A DNA stretch of 64,000 nucleotides from Brachionus plicatilis (GCA_010279815.1 QEOQ01000486.1:836935-900934), one strand, 5' to 3'. Positions 1 through 14,500 are shown, numbered from the stretch's first letter. Notes: generated by a model from the sequence alone, not told the origin. Numbers and translations are program-made.

Positions 1-3000
1 GGGAATATTTTTCTTTAAAAATTATTGAGATTTTAGAACTGAAGTTAGAAATAAATAAATTTTTTAAAAAGCTTAATTTTTGATTTTGTATGATTCAGTA
101 CAAAAAAAAGAAAAAAATAATACAAAATTTAAATTCCCACTTTTTAAATGCCCCTTTTTGTACTTAATTGGTATTTTAATAATTATATTAAAAATTAAAC
201 GGGGTCCGTGGCGGAGCCTTGGTTTAGTGATTCGGGTATGTTGTAGATTAGAGAAATATTATTTAAAATTAGAATTAATGTTCAAAATATTAATTAAGTA
301 AAATATTTTTCTTATATATAAAAAATTACAGAAAGTTGAAAAAGGAACTGGGCCAAATAAAATAAAATTCTGACAAAATACAAAAAGTACACAAAGGATT
401 TAATATTCTTATTGTCTTTACCTCATTTTAGACTCTAAGAAAAAAATATTTTTTTATTTTGGTCCTGTTCTTCTGTTTTGAATTTCACAGAAATTAAATT
501 TTTTGAAATTTAAAAAAATTACTATAAAAAGAAGAGAACAAAACACAGTAAAACACATATACTTTAATTAACTGCATGAAAAATATATTGTCACAGTGTT
601 GTATCACTTCAAGGTTTAGCAATCAATTTTTGAAATAAATTTTGAAATTCAAAAATTCAAAAATTTTGTTTTATTAAAAAAAATTATGACTTTACTCTGT
701 TTTGCTAAATATTGGCCTAAAAAAGTAGAAAATATTAAATGTAAAATTATTCACATTTTGCCACTATATCCAAAAATAACTTAAACTACAAAAAATTGAA
801 GATAGATTTTAGAAAAAAAATATTTTTGAATTAATCATAATTTTTTATTATCATCAAAGTTAAAAATAGAATAAAGAAAAATTAAAATTAAAATAAAATA
901 TTGAAGCAATTAATAATAAATTAATTGAAATACGATTAAATTTTTCAAGATAGTTTTAGATGACAAATCGGCTCAGCTCAATTGAAACAAGGACACTGAT
1001 CATCAGTTTTATATTTACTATAGCGTGACCACAGAGATAGTAGAATAGCCGACTAAAACTAGAAAATTTGTTGTGCATTTAAAGAAGTATGATTTAAATT
1101 ATTTTTGATGTCAATAAAAATTTTGTTTAGATGCCGCTCTAACTACAAAATGAGATCTTAATTTTGATCTTGATTTTTTTGGTTAATTCCGCTCTCTTGT
1201 TTTTTTGACCATTTAATTAAAATTACTTATTTATTTTTAATTTTGTTTTAAGAGTAAGTTCTTCAGAAGAAAATATATAAAACAAAATTTTTTCTATTCT
1301 ATAATTATTCTCTATGGTTGGCCTTGTGTCAGCTGTTTCAATCATATATTCAATTAAAAATTATTGCCTGAATTGAAAGATACTGATGAAAAAAAAGTTA
1401 TTTATTAATTCAAAAAAAATTGTTTGCATTTTTTTGTATATTATCAAAAACAAAATTATTTAAAATATGATTATTGATATTTTTGCACCTCGTGACCAAT
1501 CTTTATTATAACCAGGATACTTTATCACTTTTCAAAATCTTGGCCACATTAAAAATAAAATAAAAATTCATTGAATATATTTTAAAATTTTAATTTTAGA
1601 ACTCTAATTTTGAAACTTCTACGATAATTTCAGGGACATAAGATTTATCTTTTTCTTTAAATTTAAACTTGATTTAGAAATTTTATTTTTTAATTTAAAA
1701 TGATCTCAAAGAATTTGAAAAACTTCATTTCAAAAATTATTCAATTATTCCCATTTAATAAAATTAAATTTTTTTGAACCCAATGATGTCATCAATTTTT
1801 TCCATTAGTTAAAGATGTTTTTGAACTGTGATATTAGGAAACCAGATTTGTCCCAAAAAGATAAAACCTGAAAATCTGTGATTCGTTATAGACTGTCTAT
1901 AATAATTTTCTATCGACTCCATTAGGTTTTTGATGTGCTATGATATATGCTTAGTATACACATTCCTTATGTTTTTTCTATAACTTTTTGGCCAAATAAT
2001 GGACAAACATTGACCTTTTGGGATCTTTTATTAATTAGTTTATTACATTATATTGAAAAGTGTTCTTAGACCTCAAATTTCAAATCAAAGCATATGAAAA
2101 CCTAGGATAGCAATTTATTAGTTAAGGATTAAATAAATATTTCAGACCTAAAGGCTCAAAAAATCTTACTTTGTTTTTTAAAATAATTTTTTCTCAATTC
2201 ATCAAACTCATTAATTTTACATCTATTCCGATGAATTCTAAAACATTACAAGATTTGAATTAAATTTTTAAATTTTTTACTTTTTTTTTATATTTTTTAG
2301 CTTTTCATTATTAACATTATTAATATTTAAACTTTTCCACTCACACTTATAATATTCAAAAAAAGATCTATCGTAAAATTACAAAAAAATTTTTGACATA
2401 TAAATCAAAATGAGAGAATGATAAAAAATTAGACGTAAAAAAATTAAAATTTGCATTTAATCGGTGAGTTATTTTTTAAAAATAATATTTTTTTTAAATT
2501 ATCAATTTTTAATTTTAAAAATACAAAATATTCACAAAATTTAATTTTATAATGGTGTTTTTGGTATTCGTGTTTTTTCTTAATTTCTAATAGATTTTTA
2601 GGACATTCGTATCAAAAATAAATTTAGAATGCATTTATTCTATTCTAATAAATGAAATATTTTTAAAAAAGTTGATTTTTTTATAAACTTTTTGAAAGAA
2701 CTTAGCAAAACTATAAAGTTAATAAATGACCATTTAATGACACCTTATTTTAAAAAGAATAAATAAAAAATATAATAATCTGCTATTTTGAAAAAATGAT
2801 TTTAAATTATGTCATCGAACTTTTATTTAATGAAAAGTTTCGAAAAAAATTTACAGCAAGAATAATAATATTTTAAATGAATTCAATTTTGAAAATTTTA
2901 GTAGTTTTTTTTTGAATAATATAACTAAAACTTAAAATTGAAATTTTTTTAAATAAATTTCTGAATCTACTCTTTTTAACAGAAATTAAAAAAAAAATTT

Positions 3001-5775
3001 TTAATGAAATCTTTAGTTGAATATGAATTTTGTGCTTCATTCATCCTATTCATTTCTTCATACAGGATTAAATCATATTTTTGGTTAAAAACTTAAAAAA
3101 TGATAGAATAATATGGCTTACTACCAAAAATAGGAAAATATTATTATAATTAACCAAAGTTATCAAATTTTAAAAACAAATACCAAGTTATTTAAAAAAA
3201 AATCAAAATCTTTTTTAAACTAATCTTTTTCATGAATGATTGATTTTATAAGATTCATAAATTTTAATTTAAATTAGAGAAGTAGCCAAAAAGTAAGGTT
3301 TATTAACCCTTTGACATTAAAAAAAGTAATAAAATATAGGAGACATTTTACAAATAGCGTATTGAGTTAAAATGAATGAGGTTGTCAGTGAATGACTTTA
3401 TTTTAATATTGTTTGTCACTTGAATCCGATTTTAGCCTTGTAAATTCCTTTGTATAGTACCAGCTGGACAATAGTAAAATAATTTTTATTAAAAACTTCT
3501 TTTAAAATATTTTCTTTCAAAATAGTTCTATTTTCGGCGTCTTATGGCTTGAGGGCTTCAAATAAAAATCAAACATTTAGTATTTTCCCAGTAATTTATT
3601 TTTTCTCTTTGACTATTTCGTCTTTTTACTTTTAAACAATTATTTTTCTTCATTTTAAAACTTACTCCGAAGAATTTTGGTCAATAAAAAATCTTTTCTT
3701 TAGCAAAATCTTCTATTTTTCATTAACAATTGAACCATTTAATAAATTACTATAAAAAAATTGTCTCTTAAAATAAAATTTAAATTTTTTAGACTACTAC
3801 TCAATTTTACCCTAAAAAAAAATTTAATGATAAAAAACTTGCAATGTGTCTTCGAATTTAAATGGTTTTTGAAGGTGCTAAAAAAATTGGTATGGAGATT
3901 GAAAAAATTTGGACAGATGGGTAGCCATTTTAATTTACTAAGAACAGCTTCAATATTAATTACATGTTATCTGATATAAATGAAACAAATTTGCTTGAAA
4001 ATAATTAAAACTCATCAAAATTTGAGCGAGATTAATTTTCCTCAATAAATATATCGACTTTCGTTTGCAAAACTAAAATTAATTTCAAAGTATCCATTAT
4101 CATGTCTAAACCTAAAAAATGATATTCAACTATCCATTAATTCAAACATTCTTGTTACTCTAGGGATTTAAAAACGATAGAATTAAGAGAGTAAACTTCT
4201 TTCGAAAAATGTCATTTGTTTTTCGCAATTTTCTTTGCACAATTCAAGATTAATACTTTCAATATTTGTTTGTTTGTATTCACGATTGAAATTTTTTGTT
4301 TGCTCACTTGGTTTTTTTTTGCTTACCTAAAGACTTTCTTTGAAATTTTAGCATTATTGTGACAAGATTAAGACCAATGGCTTTGTTTAATCACACTTTA
4401 ACACAAAAAAATCTACATTTTTTTCAATTTTTTTATCCGAGTTTATCTAATCTTCAAAGATCGAAAAGGTCCAAAAAATACTGAATCTAAAAAAACTATG
4501 ATTGCCAAAGCTTATTCATTCAATCCTAAACAACTGATAAACTGTATCATTTGGCTTAAGATTAGATTTATACAATTTCCTAAGCTATACTGGATGGATT
4601 ATTTAAAAAAAATTAAGACTCGATAATAATCGATTTTGTGAAATTGATTATAGCTGAATAAAAGCTTTTTAAAAATAGCACAAAATGGGATATAAAAATA
4701 TATTTTGTTTCACGATAGGATGCTAAAATGGGGGGTGTATTATTTGCCCGGAACTATTTTAAATGATTAAATTTCTAGTCAATAATTTATATTTGCGGAA
4801 AATTATATGCTTGTCAAAAATAAAATAAAAATGCCCTCTAAAGCTCTTTTTGGTCTCTTGGGCAAAAAATTTCAAAATTTGATTTGAATTGCTCCTTAAG
4901 TGTTGTTCATTTGAGCAAAATTGAGGTTGAATCAATTTTTATATAATTTTTAATTGAATTAAATAAAATATTAAATTAATTGCCTCTGTTTGTAAAAAAA
5001 AACTAACCGAAGCATAAAAAAATAATGACTAACTGATTATTTTGTCACAAAATAAATTAAAGATGTAGTCAAAAATATTTTCTATTTGAAAAAAAATGAC
5101 TTTTTATAAAAGAAATGGACATGACCTCAAATATTGCCAAATTAAAAAATAAAGATTTAATAATAAATTTTTTTTTATATAATTAATTCAATAGAATTGT
5201 AACTTCTAAAATTAATTTTATGAGTAGCAAAAATTTTTTATTATTTTATTTAACTTGAAATTATGAATTATAATAGCAAGAACAAAATTCTAAATTTGTC
5301 AATCGACTCAATGAATCAAAGATTAATTTTCATTTTTTTTTGATTTTTGTACATTTTTTTCTAGATAATTTCACTTGTTTGTTTTTGATATAATGTCAAA
5401 AACAATTACATTATAAAATTTAAAGGTTGTTTTTTAAAATCACTAATTAATGAAAAAAAATAAAAAGTAAGGGCCTTAAAACAACTGTAAGTTATTTTCT
5501 GAAAATAAACTTTTAGAAAAAAGAGATTAATCTTATTTTAAATATTTAAGGCTTTTAATAATCAAATCTATGCTTTTTTATGGATTTAAACTCTAAAAAT
5601 TGAAATTATAACCAAACTCAGTAATCAGCACAGGTATCATTTTATTCAAATTTTTTTCATAGAAATATTGTTAAAAATAAAAAAGATCGTAAGAATTATT
5701 TAATTAAATTCTTGTTATTTTATAAAAAAATTGTCGAAAATATTTTAAAATATTCAATATAACTCTTTTTATTCG
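1..5775. other. AT-rich intergenic DNA, no gene seen
   Basis: This stretch is almost entirely A/T homopolymer-rich sequence. The short open frames here (for example 80-301 and 3761-3979) have poly-Lys/Phe/Ile composition expected by chance and no family resemblance, initiation context or splice partners. I see no tRNA, snRNA or clear transposon termini. A slightly GC-richer patch near 200-245 and another near 960-1070 were read on both strands without recognising anything. Confidence 0.6.
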
Positions 5776-5777
5776 TA

Positions 5778-7300
5778 AGGTGCATTTAAGGCAAAACTAC
5801 GTCACTACTCTGGGATTCTAAATATTTTTACATATTCGTGTTCCCCATGTATGATAACCCATGTTTGGTGGTTTTTTTATGTTTCTACCTATTTCAGGTA
5901 AAAAGTTATTTAACTTTGAAAAAAGGCGTTTTTTGATGCATAGCAACATTAAAAACCCTTTTTTCTCCCAAAAATACTCCGATTTGTATATATTTTTTTT
6001 CATTTTCTGATTTTAAATGCTTTAAATTTTATTATTCTTGATTTAAAAATAACTAATGAAGAGCTTTTTTTTATATGATCCCTACTTGCCAAGATATTTG
6101 CCATTTACTAGCAGCTGTTTTTGAGAAAAAATTTATTTTTAAACATTAAATTAAGAAAATAGTTATTTAGTCCCTTTCATTCAAGTTTCCAGCTATGTCT
6201 TCAATAATCGTAGGCATAGTTGGTTCATGCTTACCACCTCTTCCATCATTAAGAATCATGTCATCATTATCAGCAACAAATGTATCATAATGTAATTTAC
6301 ATGTTTTAACCGAATTCAAGGTGAAGTCTGACAAAAATGAATCAGCATCCCAATCTGGCACATTAAAATGTCTTCAACATTTGATTAAAGAAATAAGAAA
6401 AAGAAAATAAATTAAGAATTAAAGCATACTTTAAGATAGCATAAATTAAGACACTAAGCGAACGTTGAGTACAATCAATATTGAGAATAGAATTGCACAG
6501 TTCAGCTATCATGTGGACAGAATCAATGCTTCCAGTTGTATAAGCAGAAGTATCAGCAAGTTCATTAGTAGATGACGCAATAGAAGTAAGAGTCGACGAT
6601 GTTGGTAAAGATCTTGGTTCAATATTCACTACCTCCTAAATTTGTTCGGCTGCAAGCCTCTGCTGGAGCAATTTTCTTAAATGCTGTTTTTGCTTTTTCA
6701 TTTTCAATTTAAAATTCTAATTAATTTAGTTATTAAGATTAAAAGAAAATGATTTTTAATGACATAAGTCAAAAATTTAGTTATATAAGACTGAAAAATT
6801 AAAAATTTGAATTTTTTCTCAAAAACAGCTACTAGTAAATGGCAAATATCTTGGCAAGTAGGGATCATATACAAAAAAGCTCTTCATTAGTTTGTGCGTA
6901 TTGAGTAGATCTATCTACTGATATATAATATTAGATATATTCACCTGCCAACGAAGCTCGGCTCTCTTTTTTGTGAAAAAAAAGGTATAAAAGTAAAAAA
7001 AAAACAGGTAAATTAAGAATATTTTTTATTTTTAAATCAAGAATAATAAAATTTAAAGCATTTAAAATCAGAAAATGAAAAAAAATATATACAAATCGGA
7101 GTATTTTTGGGAGAAAAAAGGGTTTTTAATGTTGCTATGCATCAAAAAACGCCTTTTTTCAAAGTTAAATAACTTTTTACCTGAAATAGGTAGAAACATA
7201 AAAAAACCACCAAACATGGGTTATCATACATGGGGAACACGAATATATAAAAATATTTAGAATCCCAGAGTAGTGACGTAGTTTTGCCTTAAATGCACCT
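5778..7300. mobile_element. Fold-back DNA transposon with long inverted arms and TA target duplication
   Basis: The left arm (5778 to about 6145) is repeated in inverted orientation in the right arm (about 6805 to 7300). Both tips read AGGTGCATTTAAGGCAAAAC and both are flanked by TA, so a TA target-site duplication is likely. Arm identity is very high: a 61-residue open frame in each arm (5818-6003 minus, 7075-7260 plus) differs at one residue, Cys versus Tyr. The right arm carries an extra segment of about 130 bp (roughly 6897-7025) that the left arm lacks. The loop (6146-6804) holds a decayed reading frame. TA target preference fits Tc1/mariner-like or similar superfamilies, but no DDE transposase is visible, so the element is probably non-autonomous. 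Confidence 0.82.
6167..6710 (-). pseudogene. Decayed reading frame in the loop of the fold-back transposon
   Basis: Read on the minus strand, a frame opens near 6700 with MKKQKQHLRKLLQQRL, meets one in-frame TAG near 6640, then continues through a Ser/Thr-rich stretch (ending about 6363-6440) and, after a possible intron, a second open piece (6361-6167) containing DGRGGKHEPTMPT and ending with a stop. Composition is unlike the random frames around it: it has few Lys/Ile/Phe runs and many Asp, Ser, Thr and Asn. I do not recognise the family. It may be the N-terminal part of a transposase or a captured host segment. The lack of catalytic motifs and the stop codon indicate a broken copy. Confidence 0.45.
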
Positions 7301-7302
7301 TA

Positions 7303-8575
7303 AGTTTTTTTTTTAATTAAACATTATTTTAGACCAATTTTGGTAATACTGAGTTAAATTACGGAAAATTAAGTCTTCTTACTTACTCACATAAAATTTA
7401 GTAAGTTAATGATTTTTACCTACAGATAATCAAAATTTTAATTCGAATTTTGAATTCGATCAAATTTATTAAAAGTCGATTTGACTTTAAATGAGATCAA
7501 TTTCAGAAAAAAATTTATTTGTACCTAAAACAAGAAATTTAATAATGGAACACCGCATCGGAAGAATTTTAAATCTATAAACACTTTAAAAATCACGCTT
7601 TTTTATTCCATTTAAGATTATTTTTCGTCTTTTCGGTAAAATTTAATTTTGAAAATAAAGTTTTCAAAAAGAATACTTACTCTCATCATATTAGGGTCTA
7701 TAATATTATTATAAAAATCAATCCACAACTCGACGTCACCAATTCTATAATACCATTTTTTAGAGCAAGGGAAGTATACTTTTTTGGTCACTAAAAAGTC
7801 TAGTATATTTTACTAAAATACCAAGATTGTGAAAGAAATATCATGATACTTGTTTGCTTTAAATGATGTAACTGTGATGAGTAAAAATGAATTCTAAAAA
7901 ATTCAAGAATTTTAATGGAGAGTCAAAATCAAATAAATTCATTTTAGTACCAAGATTTTTTTTTAAGATTGTTTTTGATGAAATCAAAGATGCTCCTGAA
8001 AAAATTTCCTCTTTTAACTCACCTGGATCTATTGTTATTCATCCCAAAATTTTAAAAAGTATTATTGGTCCATTTTTCATTTAACTTCATTTACTTCTTA
8101 ATAAATTCTTGAAGTTGAATGCATTCCAGATGACAGTAAGCAATCTCAAATCTTTTCTTATATAATAAAAATTTTATAGACTTTAGGATTAATTAATCAG
8201 ACAAGATTAATATTGTGAATTCTATTTTAGGAGTTTTAAATTTTTTTAAGATTTTATTTTTAATTTAGTTGAAAGTATAAAGAGTTAAGAGTACAGATCA
8301 AAAAATAACTTTTTACAAAATCATGATCATTTTCTTTTTTCTGATTTAATTTAAATTTTTGAAGTTTTTTTAATTTAAAAATTTAATTTTTTAAATAAAG
8401 ATTTATTTAATTGTTCGTTGCTCTAAATATTGAATCTAGTTTTAAAATAAAAATTCTAAGCTGTCTTTAAAATAATTTTAAAAAATCTACAATTGAACCG
8501 GTTGAAAAAAAGCATAAATTTTCCAAAACAATATAAAACAATTCAAATGTACATTTTTTTCTTTATTCACATATT
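7303..8575. other. Intergenic DNA downstream of SNX13
   Basis: I see no supported gene. The 65-residue open frame at 7887-8084 (+) has no recognisable motif and is flanked by AT-rich sequence, so it is treated as chance. The 3' UTR of the minus-strand SNX13 gene presumably begins just below 8576. Confidence 0.5.
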
Positions 8576-11500
8576 TTAGCACTTTATCTCATTATACAAA
8601 CTTTTAGATCTAGGAACTTGAGAATTTCGTCTACACTTATTCTTATCTTGCTCATTTTCACCAAGAGATAAAAAAGCTGAATCCATGCACGCATTTATCT
8701 TCCTGTTTTCACTGAATCGCGCGACTTTCCACTCAGTCTTCACTCGAAACGATCTACACAAGTGCAAATGAAGCATGTAATCCAAAGGAGAATGAGTGGA
8801 TGGGCTTTCATTAGTCATGCTGGTTTGGGGTATATTGTACAGCAAAGGTAATAAGGCTGAGTTAATTTGTGAGTTAAAAAATAAAATTTCAATCAAATTT
8901 TCCATAATTATGTATAGCAAACGCTTATTTAGCGCCTTGTGTTGAAAAAGATCAAAAAGAGTGAAAATTCCTCGTCTAGTGACGTCATTTCCAAGAATAT
9001 GGCGCAGGTCGTCTGTCACAAATGACAAAATTTTTGTCTTTACCAAAAGCTTGGTCAATTCTTGAACTCCCTTGGGACGTGCTGGATGAGCCTCACTCAA
9101 AACACCTTGGGGCCAAATGCGCTTGCGGAAGTTCTTCAGATATCTAGCCAAACTTTGTTCATCCAAATAAATTGCGATTTGTTCTTTAATTTTTCTAAAA
9201 AAAAAATTGGAGATTTTAAAAAAATTTTAAAAAAATTTCTTATACCTGTTCATTGAATCTCCTTTAAAATTTTTTAGAATACTTTTAACTATTGCCATCA
9301 AAGACTGTCTCAGCCATTGATTTTTTTCTTTTAAATCAAAAATTTCATCAATTAATAAAACAATTACTTTGAATGGTAAATTGTTCGATTTCTTATTTAA
9401 AAAAAAATTAAATTAATTTTTTTAAAAAATTATTAGTTAATATTAATTATTTACTAAATCATCGATGCTTAAAATTTGGCTTTCGTTTTCACTAGACTTT
9501 GTTTTTTGTATTTTATTTGTATTTTCATCAGTTATTTTTAGAGATGATTGAGAACTAGTTAGATTAGTTTTCTTTAAAGCATTTTCTTTTGAAGTAGACG
9601 ATTCATTTGTTAAATTATCCGATATGCCTTTTACTATTCCTAAAACATTATCTGGAGCATTTTTCAATGAAGTTTGAATAGTCTGAACAGAATTGATCAT
9701 TGGGCTCAAAATTGAATCAAACTTTTAAAATTAGAATTCTAATAAATTTTTTAAATGAATAAATTGGAACAAAAATACTCTTCGTTTAAAACTTGTTGGT
9801 GACGAATATTCCCATCTTCTATTTTCCAAAAATTTTAATACTAATTCTAAAAGATCAGGATTATTTTTCATTATTTCATCATTTGTAATGCTCTATAAAA
9901 AGAATAATAAATTAAATTTTTATTTACTAAATTCTATTATCAACTTTTAAATATTTGTTAAGTTCATTTATCCGCTTTTCGACCAAGTCATCATTAAGAC
10001 TGTTTCTAAAGCTTTTACCAGGTAATTGCGGAATATTTAAATCAGGAAACTAAAAAAAAAATTAATTTTATAAAAAGTAAATCTCGCCCAATCTTTAGAT
10101 AAAACAACATTTTTAAATAAGAATACCCTAATTTTCAAAGATTTACACTATTCGATTTATTAAGCTCTAATTCAAAATTTTATGTTTTTTTTTAATTTCA
10201 ATTTTTTCTTTCATGAGGGTTCAAACGGAGGTCTTAAATCATTCGGACTGCGATCTATCTCTTAATTTTATTTTTAAAAATAAAATAAATTAAATTTTTA
10301 AAATGACAAATATATTAAGAAAATGGCACTAATAAAAATTTTGGTTAAAGAAAACAATTTTTTTGGTTTTCTACTCTTTCAAATTAAATAAATAAATTAT
10401 AGATCATTACTCTAGAAATATGTATTCTTTATTGGTATTATTTTCTAATATTGTAAATTTTTAAAGATAATTTTATTAAAAAAAATAGATTTAATTATTT
10501 TCGTAAATAATTAAAATAATATTGTTAATTTAATAATTAATCTTATGACAATGTTCTGGCGGATCAAAACATGTTCTGTGAATTGTAGCGACTGACACAT
10601 ACTTTGTACCACCAATATACAATAAAAAATAAATCTTCAAAATTCAGAAAATTGTGTATTTGAAATATAATGTTATATATAAATCCAACTCAACTTTAAA
10701 TGGTGGTACAGAGGATGTTTCAGTTGCTACAATTTACAGAACATGTTTTGGTCCGTCAGAACTTAAGCTTTGGAATTTTTGATATTTTGCTTTTGTTTTT
10801 TGTACCAAAATTAACAATGCCAAATTGGAACTTAATTTTAAAAAATTCATTTAAATTTATCAATATTATTTTGATCTTTGAAAGTATTAATTATAATTTT
10901 TTAGTATCTCTCAGAATTTTGAAAATAATTTTCTTTTTCTAAAATTCATTCAAGGCCAAAATTTGAACTTACATTTATTTCTTAATTTTTTAACTTAGAC
11001 CAGAATAAGATTTACTTATTTGATTTTTATTTCCTGATAGAATTAATAAAATAAAACAAATTATTTTCCTAGCTTAATATTATTTTTCATCGATATTACT
11101 GAATTTTCATCACTTGGAGTTTTTATGACAAAATAAATATTCAAATTTATTTTTTCATTTTAATATTTATTACTTATTCTAATTTTTCTTAAAATAATTA
11201 AAAAAAAAAAATAAGAAAAAAAATAAGTAAATGATCGATTTTGAATTTGACCTTACATTAGACTAAAACTATTCTAACAAAATATGAACATCAACCCTCA
11301 AAAATATTCCCTGAAGCCCCTGAAGAGAACGAAAATTAATTGAAAATTAAGAAAAAATGATAAAGTGCTTACTATTGGTAAACATTTATTCTAAATCCAA
11401 TTCTGTTCTGGTCAAAACCTGGTAGAAAAAAGCAAAAGACTGATATACATTAAGATAAACTTTTTTTTTATGCAAACAGAATTTGTATATTTTATTTTAT

Positions 11501-14500
11501 TAGATTACTTTGATTTTTGTTATATTTTGTTTTTAAAAATAAAATTTATCATTAGTCTGTCATTTTTTTGGTGTTCAATTAAAATTGGTAATTTTTCAAA
11601 AATTTTGGTGAATTGATTATAACAAGCGGTACCAAAATTGTAAACCCTTGAACGCCCTAAAAGCTTAAGCCTTGTTTTTTGCAGAAAAAAGCTTGAACAA
11701 TTTCGACCAAAAAAACTGTGATGAAAACTGAAACTTACATTTTTCTTTAAAATAAGATGAAAATCATGAAAATCGTTGAACCTTCTATAAGTTTGCCAAT
11801 ATTCAATTTTACCACTCGATTCATTTAATTTGGTTATGTCCATTATGTAAATCGAATAAGTTTTCTTGAGTTCATTACACCGTCCAGTTGAAATGATACA
11901 AGCATTTATTTTTATATACTTTGGATCAGCGCTATCGTTTTTGGCATCCACAGTGCACAAATCAAAGCTGTTCAAAGAGGCTCTGTCAACTGTGATGGAA
12001 ATATTGTCATTTTCCAAAGAACACATTGTCTCATCTTCATAACCATGTGGCTCTTCGACATCTCTTAGAGAAACCAACTCTTCAAATTCTGTCTCACAAG
12101 CCAACTTTAGGTCATGTTTTATCAAAATTTTATGAAATTCACTGCTTTTTTTAAATTCGCTTAAATATCTATCATCCATTAAAATGTAAATTTTTGACTG
12201 TAGATCATCAAACAGAGTCTCGGTTATCAAATCTATATTTTCGAGCTTTTCCAGCACCTTGCTCAGCTCTTTTTTGTAAAATGCAAAATTTACTATATTA
12301 ACTGGCTGATCGTCCTTTGAAAAAAATTAGTTCTTATTTATTTCTAGACTAGTTTAATTTACATCGTCTTGGCTGTTGGTGGAAAAGTTGGACGCATTCA
12401 AAATGTAGGTATCAATGAGGCCTTTAGAGTAATCTCTCAATGAGTTTTTGATGCTTTGAACTAAGCTTTGATCGGTGCTGTCAGCTTTTGAAAGTTCTTT
12501 TGCCGCAAATTGGCGGTACATTTCCGCATTTAAATAAAATGATATTAAATTTTGCACATTATTTTTGCTCATAAACTCTTGAGGAAATTAATTTAGAGCT
12601 TTGGAAAAAAAAGTTTTGTACCAACCTATGAAACAATGTTGGGTGTCTTCGTTACGCAGAACCGACTCAAGGCTAATGGCGTCCAAGCGTAAATTTTCAA
12701 TCATCTGCTGATAATTAGTTTCCTTTTATTTTAAGAAAAAAATACAAAATTAAAATTTTTTAGCAATAAAATCAGACTTGCACAAAAGTCAGAAAAAAAA
12801 GTCATTTTAAAAATCTATCAATAAATTTTTTTTTTAAAAAAAGTCTTTTGACTTGACTTGAAAATTTATTTTTTAAAAATAAGTCTTTTGTCGTTCCATG
12901 TAGGGATTAAGGCGGCCATTTTTATTTCAAAGCCTTTGAAATTACTTTTTTCAGAAAAAAAATTTTTCATAAATTCTAAAGGAACTTTATGACTTTTAAA
13001 AAACTCTGAATAAACTTACATTTTGATCTTTTGCAGACTCCTTTTCAGCTTTGAATGCATTTTTGACCAAATTGGATATTTTATCATCTATTTTTCGCTT
13101 TAAATAAGACAAGCTTGAGAGCTGTAGTTTTATGTCATTTACTTTAAAGAAGATTATTTTTAAAATAATTATTTTTTCCTTTCTTAAAAAATACCATTGT
13201 TGCCGCCCAGATCATTTGAACGAGTGAGCACAATTTCTTTTTCGATTTTTTGACTCAATTCGCTGAGTTCATCAAGACTTTCACAAAAATTAATTGTTGT
13301 CATAAAATTTTCTGTCGAAGGCACAAAATTTTGAGACAAATAAAGAATGGACTGATTAATATAATCCGGTTCAGTTAATCTCTCAATGGAACCTTTAAGT
13401 AAAACATGAGCAAAAATTTCACGTAACAAGCATCTTAGTGGCAGGCAGTTGAACGTTTTGGAAGGCATCAAACAAAAGCACAACATTTCACTTAGCTCTT
13501 GTAAAAACTCTGGATTTTTGATTAAAAAATGAATTTTTTTTTCTGGAAAATTTTACCATCTTGTTCTTCTTTTTGGTCAATGCAAATATTGTCTCTGCAC
13601 AAGTTTTTTTCACAGTCGGCCTCAGTGTCAAAGAAGCATTCGACAAATTTTGCTTTATTCAATTCTGTTAAAGCCTGAAAGTTTTTATACTGTTGGTCAT
13701 AGGTCTGGTTGTTGAGGCCCGGGTCCGACTTTTTGAAGTTACGGGCACGTTCACGCGACTTTTTAAAAATTCTAATTTGAATCAACAAGTTCTGCGCGAG
13801 AACATTTGTCACAAAATTGTCCCAATGAATTTGCTTAAGGCTAGAAAAAAATTTAAAAAACTAATTTAAATTTTAAAAAAATTTAAAATAAAGTATTTCA
13901 AAACCAAAAAATTTAAATTAGACATCAATTATAATTCATAAGTTAAGAGTTTAAATAAATATTTAATTTAAAACAATAAAATAATTCTACTTAAAATTTT
14001 ATTTAAATTGATTTTTTAAATTTAGCATTTTTTTCACCAAAAATTTTTAAGGTTTTGACTGATGAATTATTTAAATATAATTGAAAGGTTTTGTTCAGAA
14101 TTTCGTCTTGTTTCATTATCTGCAATTATCTATAAAGAATCTTATTAAAAATTGGTGGTAATGAGAATTTTTAAGAACAAGATTCGATTTAACTGAAATA
14201 ATGCATTTTTCCGAATTTTTTCCCAGGTTAAAAACACGAAAGAGCACTTTAGCATGTTGGATGCATCGTCTTAAAATTTGAATAAGAGCTTTTAGAATAT
14301 GATTCATGATCGAATAGCTTAGACATCGGGACGAAGATTAGGTAAACATAAGGGATTAAAAAACATAAATAATGTGAGTAACACATAAATTAAAATATTT
14401 TCTTAAAGAGAAATGAGAAAATTCACAAAAAAAAAATTTCCTAATCTATGAATTAAACATAAATTTGTGTTTTTTTTATAAAATTCTAAACTAAGCCATA

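Noticed and set aside
3761..3979. 72-residue plus-strand ORF
   Set aside because: Lys/Phe/Leu-rich translation of AT-rich DNA, with no initiation context or family.
7887..8084. 65-residue plus-strand ORF
   Set aside because: No motif, splice partner or conservation clue. Length is ordinary for this base composition.
11520..11738. Continuation of the SNX13 exon 8 frame (LLGRSRVYNFGTACYNQF...) as PX-domain coding sequence
   Set aside because: The canonical donor GTAAGT follows KKN at 11739, and the true PX continuation (FPDLNIPQLPGKSF...) is found in phase at 10049-9945. The read-through part does not match the family.
14116..14307. 63-residue minus-strand ORF in SNX13 intron 2
   Set aside because: Flanking exons join in phase without it and the sequence does not fit the PXA domain.
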